From Rhodococcus sp. OK302 (lineage in GTDB: Bacteria > Actinomycetota > Actinomycetes > Mycobacteriales > Mycobacteriaceae): a stretch of DNA of 64,000 bases. Positions 20,216 through 31,326 of the stretch are shown piece by piece (the first letter of the stretch is position 1; the number at the start of each line of letters is the position of its first letter). The stretch covers positions 3,446,501-3,510,500 of the forward strand of contig NZ_NPJZ01000001.1 of assembly GCF_002245895.1 (NCBI RefSeq), in the 5' to 3' direction. The notes beneath the pieces are model-generated. The model did no database searches. It had not been told where the DNA came from and saw only the letters and a list, made by a program, of their open reading frames with translations. Both the position numbers and the translations under genes were made by a program.

Positions 20216-22625
20216 GACGGCACCTGCTTCGAGATCCTGACGACGCCACCGGGGGAACGGCGAGCGTTCGGTTGACCTCGCTGCCGGGTGAGTTGAGCGG
20301 GAGCCAGACAACCCGCGGTGGCATATCGGTGATGATCAACGGCAAGGTGATCGTCCCGCGTTCCGAACTGACGGAAACCGGCTGACCTTCCTCGGCTCCG
20401 ATCTCGGTGGCCGTCGCCGCAGAGAATCGGACGACGGGAGCGTGCGCAGTGCCCGCCAGGTTGGGTTCACCGTCCTGGAGTCGGCCGAGGTCGAGAAGTA
20501 AATGCCAGCTGGCCAGAACGGCTTCACCCAGTTTCGGCTCGGCGGGGGCAGTCGGTGATGACGGCGGTGCCGAAACTCGCCCGCCGGACCACTTTCCGAG
20601 CCTGCCGATTTCTGCACGCGCGGCGGCGGCATCGGGTAGCCGTAGGTCTAATCCCATCTCGGCGGCAATCGCGTGCAGGACTCGCTGATCCGGCATTACA
20701 CCAGTGGTTCGCAAGGCCGTATCGAAGGGGCGTTCGCGGCCTTCCCAATCGACAAATGTTCCCGGTTTCTCCGCTACCGGAGCTACCGGGAAGACTACGT
20801 CCGCCAGTTCGGTGACAGTGCTGTGCCGAATCTCGAGGCTGACCACAAAGCCTGCCGCTTCAATGGCAGCCTTGGCAGCATCGGGATCTGGCATGTCGGC
20901 AAGGTCGACGCCGCCGATCAGCAATGCGCCCAGCGCCGACGCTGATCCCAGCATCTGCGCCGCATCTTGTCCGTCGGCGGCGGGAATCTCGCCATCCCAC
21001 AGCGAGGAAACTTCCTGCCGAGCAACAGGATCGGTGATCGGTCGACCACCCGGCAGTAGCTGCGGCAGTGCTCCGGTCTCGATTGCCGCGCGGTCACCGG
21101 CGCGGCGCGGAATCCAGGCGAGTCGTGCGCCGGTGGTGTCGGCCAATTGCATTGCTGCCGTGAGTCCGCCGGGAATTGAGCCCAGCCTTTCTCCGATCAG
21201 GATGACAGCGCCAGGCTGACGGAGGAGCGTGCCAATCTCGCTGGATTCTTCGCGCAATGAGTCGAGAACCGCAGGTTCGTCGCCGGGGCGGGCCTGCAGT
21301 AGTCGACCCGACAATTTCTGGAGACCGCGAGTTGTATACGGCGCAAGTGAGATTACTGCTGCTTTGCGCGTGCGCGCGGCTTTGCGCAGACGGAGGAAGA
21401 TGATCGGCGACTCCTCTTCCGGCTCGAATGCCACCAGCAGTGTGACCGGCGCGGAATCCAGGTCTTCGTATCTGATCGAATCCTCGAGTGGCTTTCCGGC
21501 CACGTGTGATGCCAGGAACTGAGCCTCCTCGACAGATTGGGCACGGATCCGGAAGTCGATATTGTTGGTACCCAGCGTGATTCGTGCAAACTTGCTGTAC
21601 GCGTAAGCGTCTTCCATTGTTGAGCGTCCACCGACCAGCACACCGGCGTTGCCGCGTGCCTCGATGAACTTTCGTGCCACCAAGTCGAGGGCAAATGGCC
21701 ACGACGCGGGAATCAGAGTGCCGTTGTCATCGCGAATGAGGGGAGTCGTGATTCGATCGCCCTGTGTTGCATAGGAAAACGCGAACCGGCCCTTGTCGCA
21801 GTTCCACTCCTCGTTGACCTCCGGATCGTCCCCGGCAAGGCGTCGGAGAACCTTTCCGCGGCGATGATCGGTGCGTTGAGCGCAACCGTCGGCGCAGTGT
21901 TCGCAGACGCTCGGACTGGACACCAGATCGAAGGGGCGGGCACGGAACCGGTACGACGTGTTGGTCAGTGCGCCCACCGGGCAAACCTGAATAGTGTTGC
22001 CGGAGAAATAGGACTCGAAAGGTTCGTTGGCGTAGATCCCGACCTGCTGCAGGGCGCCTCGCTCGAGGAGTTCGATGAACGGGTCACCGGCGATCTGCTG
22101 CGAGAACCGAGTGCACCGTGCGCAGAGAACACACCGCTCCCGATCGAGCAGGACCTCCGACGAGAGGGGAATCGGCTTGGGATATGTCCGCTTCACTTCA
22201 CCGAACCGGGATTCGGTTCGGCCCGTCGACATCGCTTGATTCTGCAAGGGGCACTCGCCGCCCTTGTCGCAGACCGGGCAGTCGAGCGGGTGATTGATGA
22301 GCAGCAATTCCATGACGCCGCGTTGCGCTTTCTCCGCGACAGGTGAGGTGACCTGGGTGTTCACTACCATGCCTTCGGTGACCGTAGCGGTGCACGACGC
22401 CAAAGGTTTGCGTTGACCTTCCACCTCGACGATGCACTGTCGACATGCGCCGACGGGATCGAGGAGGGGGTGATCGCAGAACCGGGGAATGACAGTGCCG
22501 ATCATCTCGGCGGCCCGGATGATCAACGTGCCCTTGGGGACCTGAACCGTTGTGCCGTCGATGGTGAGTGTGACGAGGTCCGACGGTACCGCAGTGTCGG
22601 TCTCGGGATCAGCTGCTTGGGTCAT
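20187..22625 (-). CDS. nuoG: NADH-quinone oxidoreductase subunit G, 3' end probably frameshifted
   Basis: 812 residues from the ATG at 22625. The N-terminal 2Fe-2S domain ([15 protein letters not shown]), the His-Cys 4Fe-4S region ([13 protein letters not shown]), CVLCARC and [10 protein letters not shown] are all present, followed by a molybdopterin-oxidoreductase-like body. The last 22 residues as written ([20 protein letters not shown] and neighbours) look unlike the family and run into nuoH. Adding one base in the G run at 20251-20255 gives a tail ...[14 protein letters not shown] whose stop at 20212-20214 overlaps the nuoH ATG. The frame is therefore probably off by one base there. The rest is intact. 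Confidence 0.95.
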   Translation of the reverse strand: MTQAADPETDTAVPSDLVTLTIDGTTVQVPKGTLIIRAAEMIGTVIPRFCDHPLLDPVGACRQCIVEVEGQRKPLASCTATVTEGMVVNTQVTSPVAEKAQRGVMELLLINHPLDCPVCDKGGECPLQNQAMSTGRTESRFGEVKRTYPKPIPLSSEVLLDRERCVLCARCTRFSQQIAGDPFIELLERGALQQVGIYANEPFESYFSGNTIQVCPVGALTNTSYRFRARPFDLVSSPSVCEHCADGCAQRTDHRRGKVLRRLAGDDPEVNEEWNCDKGRFAFSYATQGDRITTPLIRDDNGTLIPASWPFALDLVARKFIEARGNAGVLVGGRSTMEDAYAYSKFARITLGTNNIDFRIRAQSVEEAQFLASHVAGKPLEDSIRYEDLDSAPVTLLVAFEPEEESPIIFLRLRKAARTRKAAVISLAPYTTRGLQKLSGRLLQARPGDEPAVLDSLREESSEIGTLLRQPGAVILIGERLGSIPGGLTAAMQLADTTGARLAWIPRRAGDRAAIETGALPQLLPGGRPITDPVARQEVSSLWDGEIPAADGQDAAQMLGSASALGALLIGGVDLADMPDPDAAKAAIEAAGFVVSLEIRHSTVTELADVVFPVAPVAEKPGTFVDWEGRERPFDTALRTTGVMPDQRVLHAIAAEMGLDLRLPDAAAARAEIGRLGKWSGGRVSAPPSSPTAPAEPKLGEAVLASWHLLLDLGRLQDGEPNLAGTAHAPVVRFSAATATEIGAEEGQPVSVSSERGTITLPLIITDMPPRVVWLPLNSPGSEVNRTLAVPPVASSGSRSRCRHERISVCPG

Positions 22626-23923
22626 GACGCGTACGCTCCTGTCGCGAGAACGGACCGGTGCGGATCGAACGGGCAACCGTCTTGATCGAAATGGGCCAGA
22701 TACTCGTCGCGAAAGTACTTGAGCGAAGACATGATCGGGCTGGTGGCGCCGTCGCCCAGGGCACAGAATGACTTTCCGAGGATGGTGTCGGAGATGTCGA
22801 GCAATTTGGTCAAGTCGGCTTCGGTACCGGAACCACTCTCGAGGCGCTGCAGGATTTGCACCAGCCAGTACGTACCTTCACGGCAAGGAGTGCACTTGCC
22901 GCACGACTCGTGGGCGTAGAACTCGGTCCAGCGAAGCACCGCCCGAACGACGCACGTGGTCTCGTCGAAAATCTGTAATGCTTTGGTGCCCAACATGGAT
23001 CCAGCGGCACCGACGCCCTCGTAGTCGAGGGCGACATCAAGATGTTCGTCCGTGAAGATCGGTGTGGACGACCCACCGGGCGTCCAGAACTTGAGAGTGT
23101 GACCGGCACGCACACCGCCGGCGTACTCGAGTAGTTCACGCAACGTGATGCCGAGGGGAGCCTCGTACTGTCCGGGCGTCGTGACGTGGCCCGACAGCGA
23201 ATACAACGTGAATCCTGGCGACTTTTCAGTACCCATGGATCGGAACCATTCGGGTCCGTTGTGGATGATTGACGGCACGCTGGCAATGGATTCGACGTTG
23301 TTGACCACGGTCGGGCACGCGTACAGTCCGGCAACTGCGGGAAAGGGCGGACGCAATCGCGGTTGGCCGCGGCGACCCTCCAGGGAGTCGAGCAACGCGG
23401 TTTCCTCACCGCAGATGTACGCGCCCGCGCCGGCGTGCACCACCAGATCGAGGTCGAAACCGGTACCGAGGATGTTCCGGCCGAGGAAACCGGCAGCGTA
23501 GGCCTCCGCGACAGCGGTCTGCAGGCGACGGAGTACCGGGACAACCTCGCCGCGGACGTAGATGAAGGCCTTGGCGGCGCGAATTGCGTACGCCGCGATG
23601 ATCACTCCCTCGACCAGCGTGTGGGGCGTCGCCATCATCAACGGCATGTCCTTGCATGTGCCCGGCTCGGACTCATCCGCATTGACGACGAGATAGTGCG
23701 GCTTGTCATCTCCCTGCGGGATGAAACTCCACTTCAACCCGGTGGGAAATCCTGCGCCACCGCGCCCACGCAGGCCCGCATCCTTGATCGTGTCGATCAC
23801 GGAATCGGGTGTGCCGGACAGTGCTTTGCGCAACCCTTGATAGCCGTCATGGCGTAGGTACGCGTCGAGAGTCCACGACGAGGGTTCGTCCCAATACCGA
23901 CTCAGTACAGGCGCGAGTGGCAT
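22622..23923 (-). CDS. nuoF: NADH-quinone oxidoreductase subunit F (NADH and FMN binding)
   Basis: 433 residues from the ATG at 23923. The NADH/FMN site motifs [16 protein letters not shown] and [14 protein letters not shown], the [14 protein letters not shown] loop, and the N3 cluster ligands [11 protein letters not shown] are present. This is where NADH is oxidised at the tip of the peripheral arm. Its stop overlaps the nuoG start, and it begins one base after the nuoE stop region. Confidence 0.97.
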   Translation of the reverse strand: MPLAPVLSRYWDEPSSWTLDAYLRHDGYQGLRKALSGTPDSVIDTIKDAGLRGRGGAGFPTGLKWSFIPQGDDKPHYLVVNADESEPGTCKDMPLMMATPHTLVEGVIIAAYAIRAAKAFIYVRGEVVPVLRRLQTAVAEAYAAGFLGRNILGTGFDLDLVVHAGAGAYICGEETALLDSLEGRRGQPRLRPPFPAVAGLYACPTVVNNVESIASVPSIIHNGPEWFRSMGTEKSPGFTLYSLSGHVTTPGQYEAPLGITLRELLEYAGGVRAGHTLKFWTPGGSSTPIFTDEHLDVALDYEGVGAAGSMLGTKALQIFDETTCVVRAVLRWTEFYAHESCGKCTPCREGTYWLVQILQRLESGSGTEADLTKLLDISDTILGKSFCALGDGATSPIMSSLKYFRDEYLAHFDQDGCPFDPHRSVLATGAYAS

Positions 23924-23924
23924 G

Positions 23925-24743
23925 TCACTTCCCTTCGCCGGGCGTGGACGTATCAGTTGCCGAGGGTTCCTGCCGGCGCGCAATTCGCAGGCCGGCGACG
24001 GTAGCGTCGCCGCAGGTCTCCGCCTCCGAAGCCTCGACGCGAGAATCTTCGAACCCCGCGAGGGTGCGGGCCGTTTCACGGAACGAACACAATGTGGCGC
24101 CCCGACTGGGCGTGACGCGTTCGCCGCTGCGCAGGGCATCGACCAGGGAGCGCGCCGATTCCGGCGTCTGGTTGTCGAAGAACTCCCAATTGACCATGAC
24201 CACCGGTGCGTAGTCACACGCGGCATTGCATTCGACGTGTTCGAGCGTGATCTTGCCGTCGGAGGTGCTGAGCGAGTGTGCGGCGTCGTCGCGAGTTCCC
24301 GCTGAGCCGAGATGCTCTTCGAGGGCTTCGAGAATGGCGTCGCCGCCCATGATCGCGCACAGCGTGTTGGTGCAGACACCCACCAGATACTCGCCGGTGG
24401 GACCGCGTCGGTACATGGAGTAGAACGTGGACACTGCCGCAACTTCGGCGCCGGTAAGGCCGAGTTTGCCTGAGCAGAAGTCGATTCCGGCCGGTGTGAT
24501 GTACCCGTCCTCCGACTGGACGAGATGCAGCAATGGAAGGAGCGCAGATCTGCTGGTGATCGACGCCTGTCCGGCGGAGTCGTCGCGGTACCTCGCGATA
24601 ATTGTTTCGGCATCGCTGTCGAGTCGAGCGAGAACATCAGCCGGGTAACTGCTTCGGGCCCCCGGGCGCACCAACTGAGTGGGCTCCTCGGGGCGCGGTC
24701 CGAGTTCGATGAAGACTCGGGTGCCGTGTGCGCTTTCGGTCAT
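23925..24743 (-). CDS. nuoE: NADH-quinone oxidoreductase subunit E (2Fe-2S)
   Basis: 272 residues. The thioredoxin-like 2Fe-2S domain has cysteine ligands in [11 protein letters not shown] and [10 protein letters not shown] (cluster N1a). A helical N-terminal part carries [15 protein letters not shown]. The C-terminal 60 residues are polar and variable. The start overlaps the nuoD stop by 4 bases. Pairs with NuoF and NuoG. Confidence 0.97.
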   Translation of the reverse strand: MTESAHGTRVFIELGPRPEEPTQLVRPGARSSYPADVLARLDSDAETIIARYRDDSAGQASITSRSALLPLLHLVQSEDGYITPAGIDFCSGKLGLTGAEVAAVSTFYSMYRRGPTGEYLVGVCTNTLCAIMGGDAILEALEEHLGSAGTRDDAAHSLSTSDGKITLEHVECNAACDYAPVVMVNWEFFDNQTPESARSLVDALRSGERVTPSRGATLCSFRETARTLAGFEDSRVEASEAETCGDATVAGLRIARRQEPSATDTSTPGEGK

Positions 24744-26074
24744 CGATCCACTCCGCCCATGACGGGATCGATGCTGGCTACCGACGCGATGACATCGGAC
24801 ACCATGCCTCCCTCACACATTGCTGCTACGGCCTGCAGATTGGTGAACGACGGATCCCGGAAATGCACGCGGTACGGCCGGGTACCGCCGTCGCTGACCA
24901 TGTGAACGCCGAGTTCCCCGCGAGGTGATTCGACGGCCACGTAAACCTGACCGGCCGGAACGCGGATTCCTTCGGTGACCAGTTTGAAGTGATGGATCAG
25001 CCCTTCCATCGACGATTCCATGATCTTGCCGACGTGCTTCTGCGAATTGCCGAGGCCGTCCGCACCGACCTCGAGGTCTGCCGGCCACGCAATCTTCCGG
25101 TCGTCCACCATTACTGGTCCGGGTCGTAATTTGTCCAGGCATTGCTCGACGATCTTCAGGGACTCCTTCATCTCCTCCACTCGGATGATGTACCGCCCGT
25201 AGCAATCGGATCCGGTGTGAGTGATCACGTCGAACTCGTAGTTCTCGTAGCCGCAATACGGCCCCGCCCGCCGCTGATCGTGCGGATATCCCGTGGCTCG
25301 CAACACCGGCCCCGTCACTCCGAGAGCCATGCAACCGGTGAGATCCAAATACCCGATGCCGCTGGTGCGGGCCTTCCAGATCGAATTGTCGGTGAGCATC
25401 AATTCCATGTCGCGCAGCCGATTCGGCAGAACCTTCAACAATTCGCGTACCTTCGCGACCGATCCGTCGGGGAGATCCTGCGCCAAACCTCCGGGGCGAA
25501 TGAATGCATGGTTCATTCGAAGCCCGGTGATGGTCTCGAAGACATCGAGGATCAGCTCGCGTTCGCGGAAGCCGAACAGCATCGCGGTGACCGCGCCCAA
25601 CTCCATGCCGCCCGTCGCCAATGCGACAAGATGCGAAGAAATGCGGTTGAGTTCCATCAACATCACGCGAACGACGGTTGCTCGCTCGGGGATGTCCTCG
25701 GTGATGTCGAGCAACTTTTCGACGCCCAAGCAGTACGCCGTCTCGTTGAAGAACGGCGACAGATAGTCCATGCGAGTGACGAAAGTGACGCCCTGTGTCC
25801 AGTTTCGGTACTCGAGGTTCTTCTCGATTCCGGTGTGCAGGTAGCCGATTCCGCATCGGGCCTCGACCACCGTCTCGCCCTCGATTTCGAGGATCAGACG
25901 AAGAACGCCATGCGTCGACGGATGCTGAGGGCCCATGTTGACGACGATCCGCTCGGCACCGGCATCGGATCGATTCTGCGCCGCAGCGGCAACAATCTGG
26001 TCCCAGTCCTGACCGGCAGCGGTGTAGACCGTCTCGGGCCGGGTGGATTCTTTTTTGTCGGCAGTGTTATTCAT
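24740..26074 (-). CDS. nuoD: NADH-quinone oxidoreductase subunit D
   Basis: 444 residues from the ATG at 26074; the open frame extends further but overlaps nuo[15 protein letters not shown], with the quinone-site histidine, lies near residue 47, and the C-terminal [20 protein letters not shown] motif is present. This 49-kDa subunit lines the quinone pocket together with NuoB. TGATG overlap with the nuoC stop. Confidence 0.97.
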   Translation of the reverse strand: MNNTADKKESTRPETVYTAAGQDWDQIVAAAAQNRSDAGAERIVVNMGPQHPSTHGVLRLILEIEGETVVEARCGIGYLHTGIEKNLEYRNWTQGVTFVTRMDYLSPFFNETAYCLGVEKLLDITEDIPERATVVRVMLMELNRISSHLVALATGGMELGAVTAMLFGFRERELILDVFETITGLRMNHAFIRPGGLAQDLPDGSVAKVRELLKVLPNRLRDMELMLTDNSIWKARTSGIGYLDLTGCMALGVTGPVLRATGYPHDQRRAGPYCGYENYEFDVITHTGSDCYGRYIIRVEEMKESLKIVEQCLDKLRPGPVMVDDRKIAWPADLEVGADGLGNSQKHVGKIMESSMEGLIHHFKLVTEGIRVPAGQVYVAVESPRGELGVHMVSDGGTRPYRVHFRDPSFTNLQAVAAMCEGGMVSDVIASVASIDPVMGGVDR

Positions 26075-26736
26075 CAGAGGTACGACCTGCGCTCGTCGGG
26101 GGGCGGTATCTGGGCTCCCTTGTATTCGACGGGGATTCCGCCGAGGGGATAGTCCTTGCGCTGGGGGTGACCTTGCCAGTCGTCCGGCATTTCGATCCGC
26201 GTCAGCGCCGGATGGCCATCGAAGATGATGCCGAAAAAATCGTACGTTTCGCGTTCGTGCCAATCGTTGGCCGGATAGGTGCCCACCAGCGACGGAATGT
26301 GCGGATCCGAATCGGGTACGGACACTTCCAGTCTGACGCGGCGATTGTGTGTGATGGACGAGAAGGGGTACACGGCGTGCAGTTCACGTCCGGTGTCCGA
26401 GGGGTAGTGAACTCCGTTGACACCCAGACACAATTCGAACCGCAAGTCCGGTTCGTCGCGGAGGCGCCGGGCAACCTGCGGCAAGTAGGAACGCTCGATA
26501 TGCAGGGTCATCTCGCCGCGGAAAATCACAACCTTCTCGATTGCCTCCGAGAATTCGATGCCCTTGGCGGCGAGGGCGCCGGTCAATCCGTCAGCGATGG
26601 CATCGAAATAGCTTCCGTACGGCCGAGAAGCGTTGTCCGGTGCTGAGACTGGCCGGGTGAGGCGGCTGTATCCCGAGGTGTCTCCGCTGCCTCGCACACC
26701 GAACATTCCGCGTCCACCATCGCGATCAGGAGTCAT
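26074..26736 (-). CDS. nuoC: NADH-quinone oxidoreductase subunit C
   Basis: 220 residues. Diagnostic motif [18 protein letters not shown], followed by [18 protein letters not shown] and [18 protein letters not shown], matches the 30-kDa subunit signature. A Gly-rich N-terminal extension of about 40 residues is typical of actinobacteria. The start overlaps the nuoB stop. Structural peripheral-arm subunit. Confidence 0.97.
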   Translation of the reverse strand: MTPDRDGGRGMFGVRGSGDTSGYSRLTRPVSAPDNASRPYGSYFDAIADGLTGALAAKGIEFSEAIEKVVIFRGEMTLHIERSYLPQVARRLRDEPDLRFELCLGVNGVHYPSDTGRELHAVYPFSSITHNRRVRLEVSVPDSDPHIPSLVGTYPANDWHERETYDFFGIIFDGHPALTRIEMPDDWQGHPQRKDYPLGGIPVEYKGAQIPPPDERRSYL

Positions 26737-27287
26737 CGCAGAAGGCCCTTCACCTCGAAGAGGGGAGTGGACGCCAGTGCCGCGCGTTCAGCAGCTGCGC
26801 GTGCCTCCTCTCGGTTGACGCCCAGCGGCATTTCCTGAATCTTCTTGTGCAATTCGATGATTGCGTTGAGGAGCATCTCGGGACGAGGCGGGCATCCGGG
26901 CAGATAGATGTCAACCGGAACAATGTGGTCGACACCCTGGACTACCGCGTAATTGTTGAACATGCCGCCCGACGACGCGCACACTCCCATGGCCAGCACC
27001 CATTTAGGCTCTGCCATTTGGTCGTACACCTGGCGCAGGACGGGCCCCATCTTCTGGCTGACACGACCGGCGACGATCATCAGGTCCGCTTGGCGAGGGG
27101 ACGCCCGGAAGGCCTCCATGCCGAAGCGCGCCAGATCGAATCTGCCGGACGTCGTGGACATCATCTCGATCGCGCAGCACGCGAGGCCGAACGTGGCCGG
27201 CCACAGGGAGCCCTTGCGAACATAGCCGGCCAAACCTTCGACAGTGGTCAGTAGAAATCCGCTGGGAAGCTTTTCTTCGAGACCCAT
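26733..27287 (-). CDS. nuoB: NADH-quinone oxidoreductase subunit B (cluster N2)
   Basis: 184 residues. Cluster N2 ligands are visible: [11 protein letters not shown] (tandem Cys), GVCASSGG and LPGCPPRPE. This cluster is the last electron carrier before quinone. It follows nuoA after 60 bases, the widest gap in the operon. Confidence 0.97.
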   Translation of the reverse strand: MGLEEKLPSGFLLTTVEGLAGYVRKGSLWPATFGLACCAIEMMSTTSGRFDLARFGMEAFRASPRQADLMIVAGRVSQKMGPVLRQVYDQMAEPKWVLAMGVCASSGGMFNNYAVVQGVDHIVPVDIYLPGCPPRPEMLLNAIIELHKKIQEMPLGVNREEARAAAERAALASTPLFEVKGLLR

Positions 27288-27347
27288 ACTCGACTCTTTT
27301 CAGTCGTAAGCGTTGCTGTGACCGGCATTTTCGGTTCGATGAGGGAA

Positions 27348-27707
27348 CTAGTCCCAGCTCAATCCGCCTCGTCGCCATTCATAGGCGTAGGCAACCGAGA
27401 CGTTGACGATGAACAACCCCATGGCGGCCAGACCGAACAGGCCGAGCGAGTCGAAATGAACTGCCCAGGGGTAGAGAAAAACGATTTCGATATCGAAGAT
27501 GATGAACAACATGGCGGTGAGATAGAACTTGACCGGAAAACGGCCGCCACCGGCTGCGCGGGGCGTCGGCTCGATTCCGCACTCGTACGCTTCGAGTTTG
27601 GCGCGGTTGTACCTGCGAGGGCCGACGACGGACGACAGGATTACGGACACCACGGCAAAGGCCATCGCAATGGCACCGAGCACGAGAATTGGTACATACG
27701 CGTTCAT
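27348..27707 (-). CDS. nuoA: NADH-quinone oxidoreductase subunit A
   Basis: 119 residues and three membrane helices, first gene of the 14-gene operon. Family marks: KLEAYECGIEP (with the loop cysteine), FPVKFYLTAMLFIIFDIEIVF (described here as one conserved helix) and PWAVHF. The 216 bases upstream must hold the operon promoter. They include two TGTGAC hexamers spaced 7 bases apart at 27801-27813, but no clear -35/-10 pair could be assigned. Confidence 0.97.
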   Translation of the reverse strand: MNAYVPILVLGAIAMAFAVVSVILSSVVGPRRYNRAKLEAYECGIEPTPRAAGGGRFPVKFYLTAMLFIIFDIEIVFLYPWAVHFDSLGLFGLAAMGLFIVNVSVAYAYEWRRGGLSWD

Positions 27708-27923
27708 GTCGCCCGAACCCCTCTCCGTCGCCGAAAAGACTGTGCTGATCCTGCTGAAACTGGTACTGCCAAACCGATACTGCCAGCAACTCGCCGATCA
27801 TGTGACCTGTGACACCACACTAGGGGGTGCCTCCGACATTGGGGCTGATTTTCGGTGTGTGGAGTTTTGCGTCCCCGGTTACGAAGTAGCCGCTGCCGCA
27901 ACGGGACACCCCAAGATTTCGAG

Positions 27924-28346
27924 CTACAGGCCGAGTCGAGTCCGAAGTAAGCCGATAACCGTCGACGCCAACTGCAGGGGATCGATGGGCTGCGGAACCG
28001 CAGCCTCGGCGCGCGACCACGATGCCAGCCACGCGTCGTCGGGTCGACCGGTCAGAATCACGATCGGCGGGCAGTCCGTGATTTCGTCCTTGAGCTGTTT
28101 CGCGACGCCCATACCCCCGGCCGGACTTGCCTCGCCGTCGAGGATCGCAAGGTCGATGCCACCGCGGTCGAGTTTGTCGATCACCACCGGAGCTGTCGCC
28201 ACCTCGATGTAATCGATCGGTGGGAGGTCGGGATGAGGACGCTCGCCGAGTGCGAGGCGCACCTGTTCGCGGGTGTGGGCGTCGTCGCTGAAGACGAGTA
28301 CACGCACAGTGGGCGTGATGCGGGGCTGTGCTGTCGCTGCGGACAC
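27924..28346 (-). CDS. Response-regulator receiver-like protein (Rv3143-like)
   Basis: 140 residues from the GTG at 28346; a TTG start 19 codons earlier is possible but less likely. The domain looks like a CheY-type receiver: VRVLVFSDDAHTREQV at the start, then DLAILDGEAS at the phosphorylation site, GMGVAKQLKDE, and IVILTGRPDDAWLASWSRAEA with a C-terminal PQPIDPLQLA. It stands alone without a DNA-binding domain. In M. tuberculosis the similar gene Rv3143 also sits directly upstream of nuoA, so the link to complex I is conserved, though its role is not established. Confidence 0.85.
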   Translation of the reverse strand: MSAATAQPRITPTVRVLVFSDDAHTREQVRLALGERPHPDLPPIDYIEVATAPVVIDKLDRGGIDLAILDGEASPAGGMGVAKQLKDEITDCPPIVILTGRPDDAWLASWSRAEAAVPQPIDPLQLASTVIGLLRTRLGL

Positions 28347-28424
28347 GCGGCCGACGTTACCCCGAGTGTGTCGATCGCGGCGGTGAATCTTTAACTTGAT
28401 CAAGGACTTTGCGCGAAAATGCGA

Positions 28425-28463
28425 CAGTCCCCGGCTCCGGAAATTTCCGGGAACCGGGGACTG
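28425..28463 (-). terminator. Stem-loop terminator after the SRPBCC gene
   Basis: Arms CAGTCCCCGG (28425-28434) and its exact complement (28454-28463) enclose a second shorter pairing of CTCCGG with TCCGG-type bases. It lies just past the stop of the minus-strand gene at 28483, as expected for a terminator. There is no strong U-tract. Confidence 0.6.
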
Positions 28464-28482
28464 TGGCGAATAAGATTGGGTG

Positions 28483-28917
28483 TCAGAAGCTTTCGACGAA
28501 CTTGGTCAAGCCCTTGCTGGCAGTCTCGAGAGCCACCTTCTGTGCCTTCTTGACCAGGAAACCGGGCAACGGGATCTTGGGGTCGATGGTCAGCTCGAAG
28601 CTGATCTTCGTTCCGCCGTCGGTGGGGGTGAGGACGTACGAGCCGTCCTGCTGGTTCTGTTGACCGCTCTCGACCAGAGTCCACGTCACCTTCTCGTCGC
28701 CGTCGAAGGTGTAGTCGACAACCTGCTCGTCGTTGATGCCGAGAACCGATACGGACATCCGGACGCGGTGGGGCCGGCCGTCGTCGTGGGTGCTCTCAAT
28801 GGTGATCTTCTTGTGCGCCGACGACCATTCAGGCAACCGGTCTACGGCAGCAACGGCTGCCATGACGGTGGCCGGGTCGGCCTTGATCTCGAATTCCTTG
28901 ACGCCCGAAACGGCCAT
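28483..28917 (-). CDS. SRPBCC-fold (polyketide cyclase/START-like) protein
   Basis: 144 residues from the ATG at 28917; an upstream in-frame start adds 14 residues with no family signal. The pattern is that of the Bet v1/SRPBCC fold: FEIKADPATVMAAVAAVDRLPEW near the start, repeated beta strands (TIESTHDDGRPHRV, TYVL-type) and a long C-terminal helix. Related mycobacterial proteins are annotated as polyketide cyclase/dehydrase or coenzyme Q-binding-like. Ligand unknown. It is monocistronic, with its own terminator. Confidence 0.78.
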   Translation of the reverse strand: MAVSGVKEFEIKADPATVMAAVAAVDRLPEWSSAHKKITIESTHDDGRPHRVRMSVSVLGINDEQVVDYTFDGDEKVTWTLVESGQQNQQDGSYVLTPTDGGTKISFELTIDPKIPLPGFLVKKAQKVALETASKGLTKFVESF

Positions 28918-29023
28918 ACGACTAACTCCTCCATGCCTGACAGCGACAAATTCGTGCAACGTGTGCGGTGCAATTAGACCATTGGGGAACAGTTGTGCGG
29001 GAGATAGGATTTGCCGTGGCGTT

Positions 29024-29485
29024 TCAGTAGTCCATACCGTTCTTACGCATCTGATCGCGCAGTGCTCCCTGGACGGCTTGCGACACCCAGGAGTTCAGGG
29101 AAACGCCGTTCTGATTTGCGGCTTCCTCAGCTCGGGCCTTGATCTGTTCCATCATGCGCAGTGTCACCCGACTGATGTCACCGCTGACGTCGTCGAAGGA
29201 ATACGTGCTGTCTTTGCCGTCGTCGGCGGCCGAGTTGTCTTGTTCGGCCTTCTGGACGTCGACGAGTATCTCGTTGCCGTCGAGACGGACTCTGACGTCC
29301 CGGTTCTCGACCTCGGCGCTGATTTCCTTGGCAAGTTCGGTGGCCGCTGCCAGCAGGACCAAACGAATCGACGGTTCGATGGCGGCGGCGAGAGACGCCG
29401 CGATTCGGCGAGTCTGATCATCGCCCAGTTCTGCTGCCGTGACGAGGTCGTCATGCAGCTTCGCGGTGTACTCCGAAATATCCAT
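29024..29485 (-). CDS. Ribbon-helix-helix protein, HicB-antitoxin-like
   Basis: 153 residues from the ATG at 29485. The C-terminus has a ribbon-helix-helix core: ISRVTLRMMEQIKARAEEAA then GVSLNSWVSQAVQGAL. The N-terminal 75 residues are helical, followed by a short beta segment (VRVRLDGNEILVDV) and an acidic linker. The family is usually labelled HicB-type antitoxin, but no toxin partner is next to it. A 12-bp tandem repeat array overlaps its start codon, indicating autoregulation. Divergent from thyX. Confidence 0.75.
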   Translation of the reverse strand: MDISEYTAKLHDDLVTAAELGDDQTRRIAASLAAAIEPSIRLVLLAAATELAKEISAEVENRDVRVRLDGNEILVDVQKAEQDNSAADDGKDSTYSFDDVSGDISRVTLRMMEQIKARAEEAANQNGVSLNSWVSQAVQGALRDQMRKNGMDY

Positions 29486-29532
29486 GACATCAACTGTGAC
29501 GTCAGATGTGACGTCAGTCAAGGCGTCGGCTG
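29485..29532. promoter_or_regulatory. 12-bp tandem operator array (TGACGTCA core)
   Basis: Four consecutive 12-base units begin at 29485, 29497, 29509 and 29521. The two middle ones contain the 8-base palindrome TGACGTCA, the first TGACATCA, and the fourth is degenerate. The spacing fits cooperative ribbon-helix-helix dimers on one DNA face. The array covers the start of the ribbon-helix-helix gene and lies in its divergent promoter region with thyX. Confidence 0.65.
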
Positions 29533-29624
29533 ATGTCACCCGATTTGCGTGTCGGGAACTGCCTATAGAGTTGCCGCGCAATAGGGCCGGTAGAGCCTGA
29601 CAAGTGCTTCTCGAGGAGTCAGTA

Positions 29625-31326
<1,702 letters not shown>

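Noticed and set aside
27801..27813. CRP-type site before nuoA
   Set aside because: The TGTGAC hexamers are direct repeats with a 7-base period, not the TGTGA-N6-TCACA palindrome needed for CRP.
29024..29485. Complete HicAB toxin-antitoxin module
   Set aside because: No small HicA-like or other toxin gene lies on either side; thyX and an SRPBCC gene flank it.
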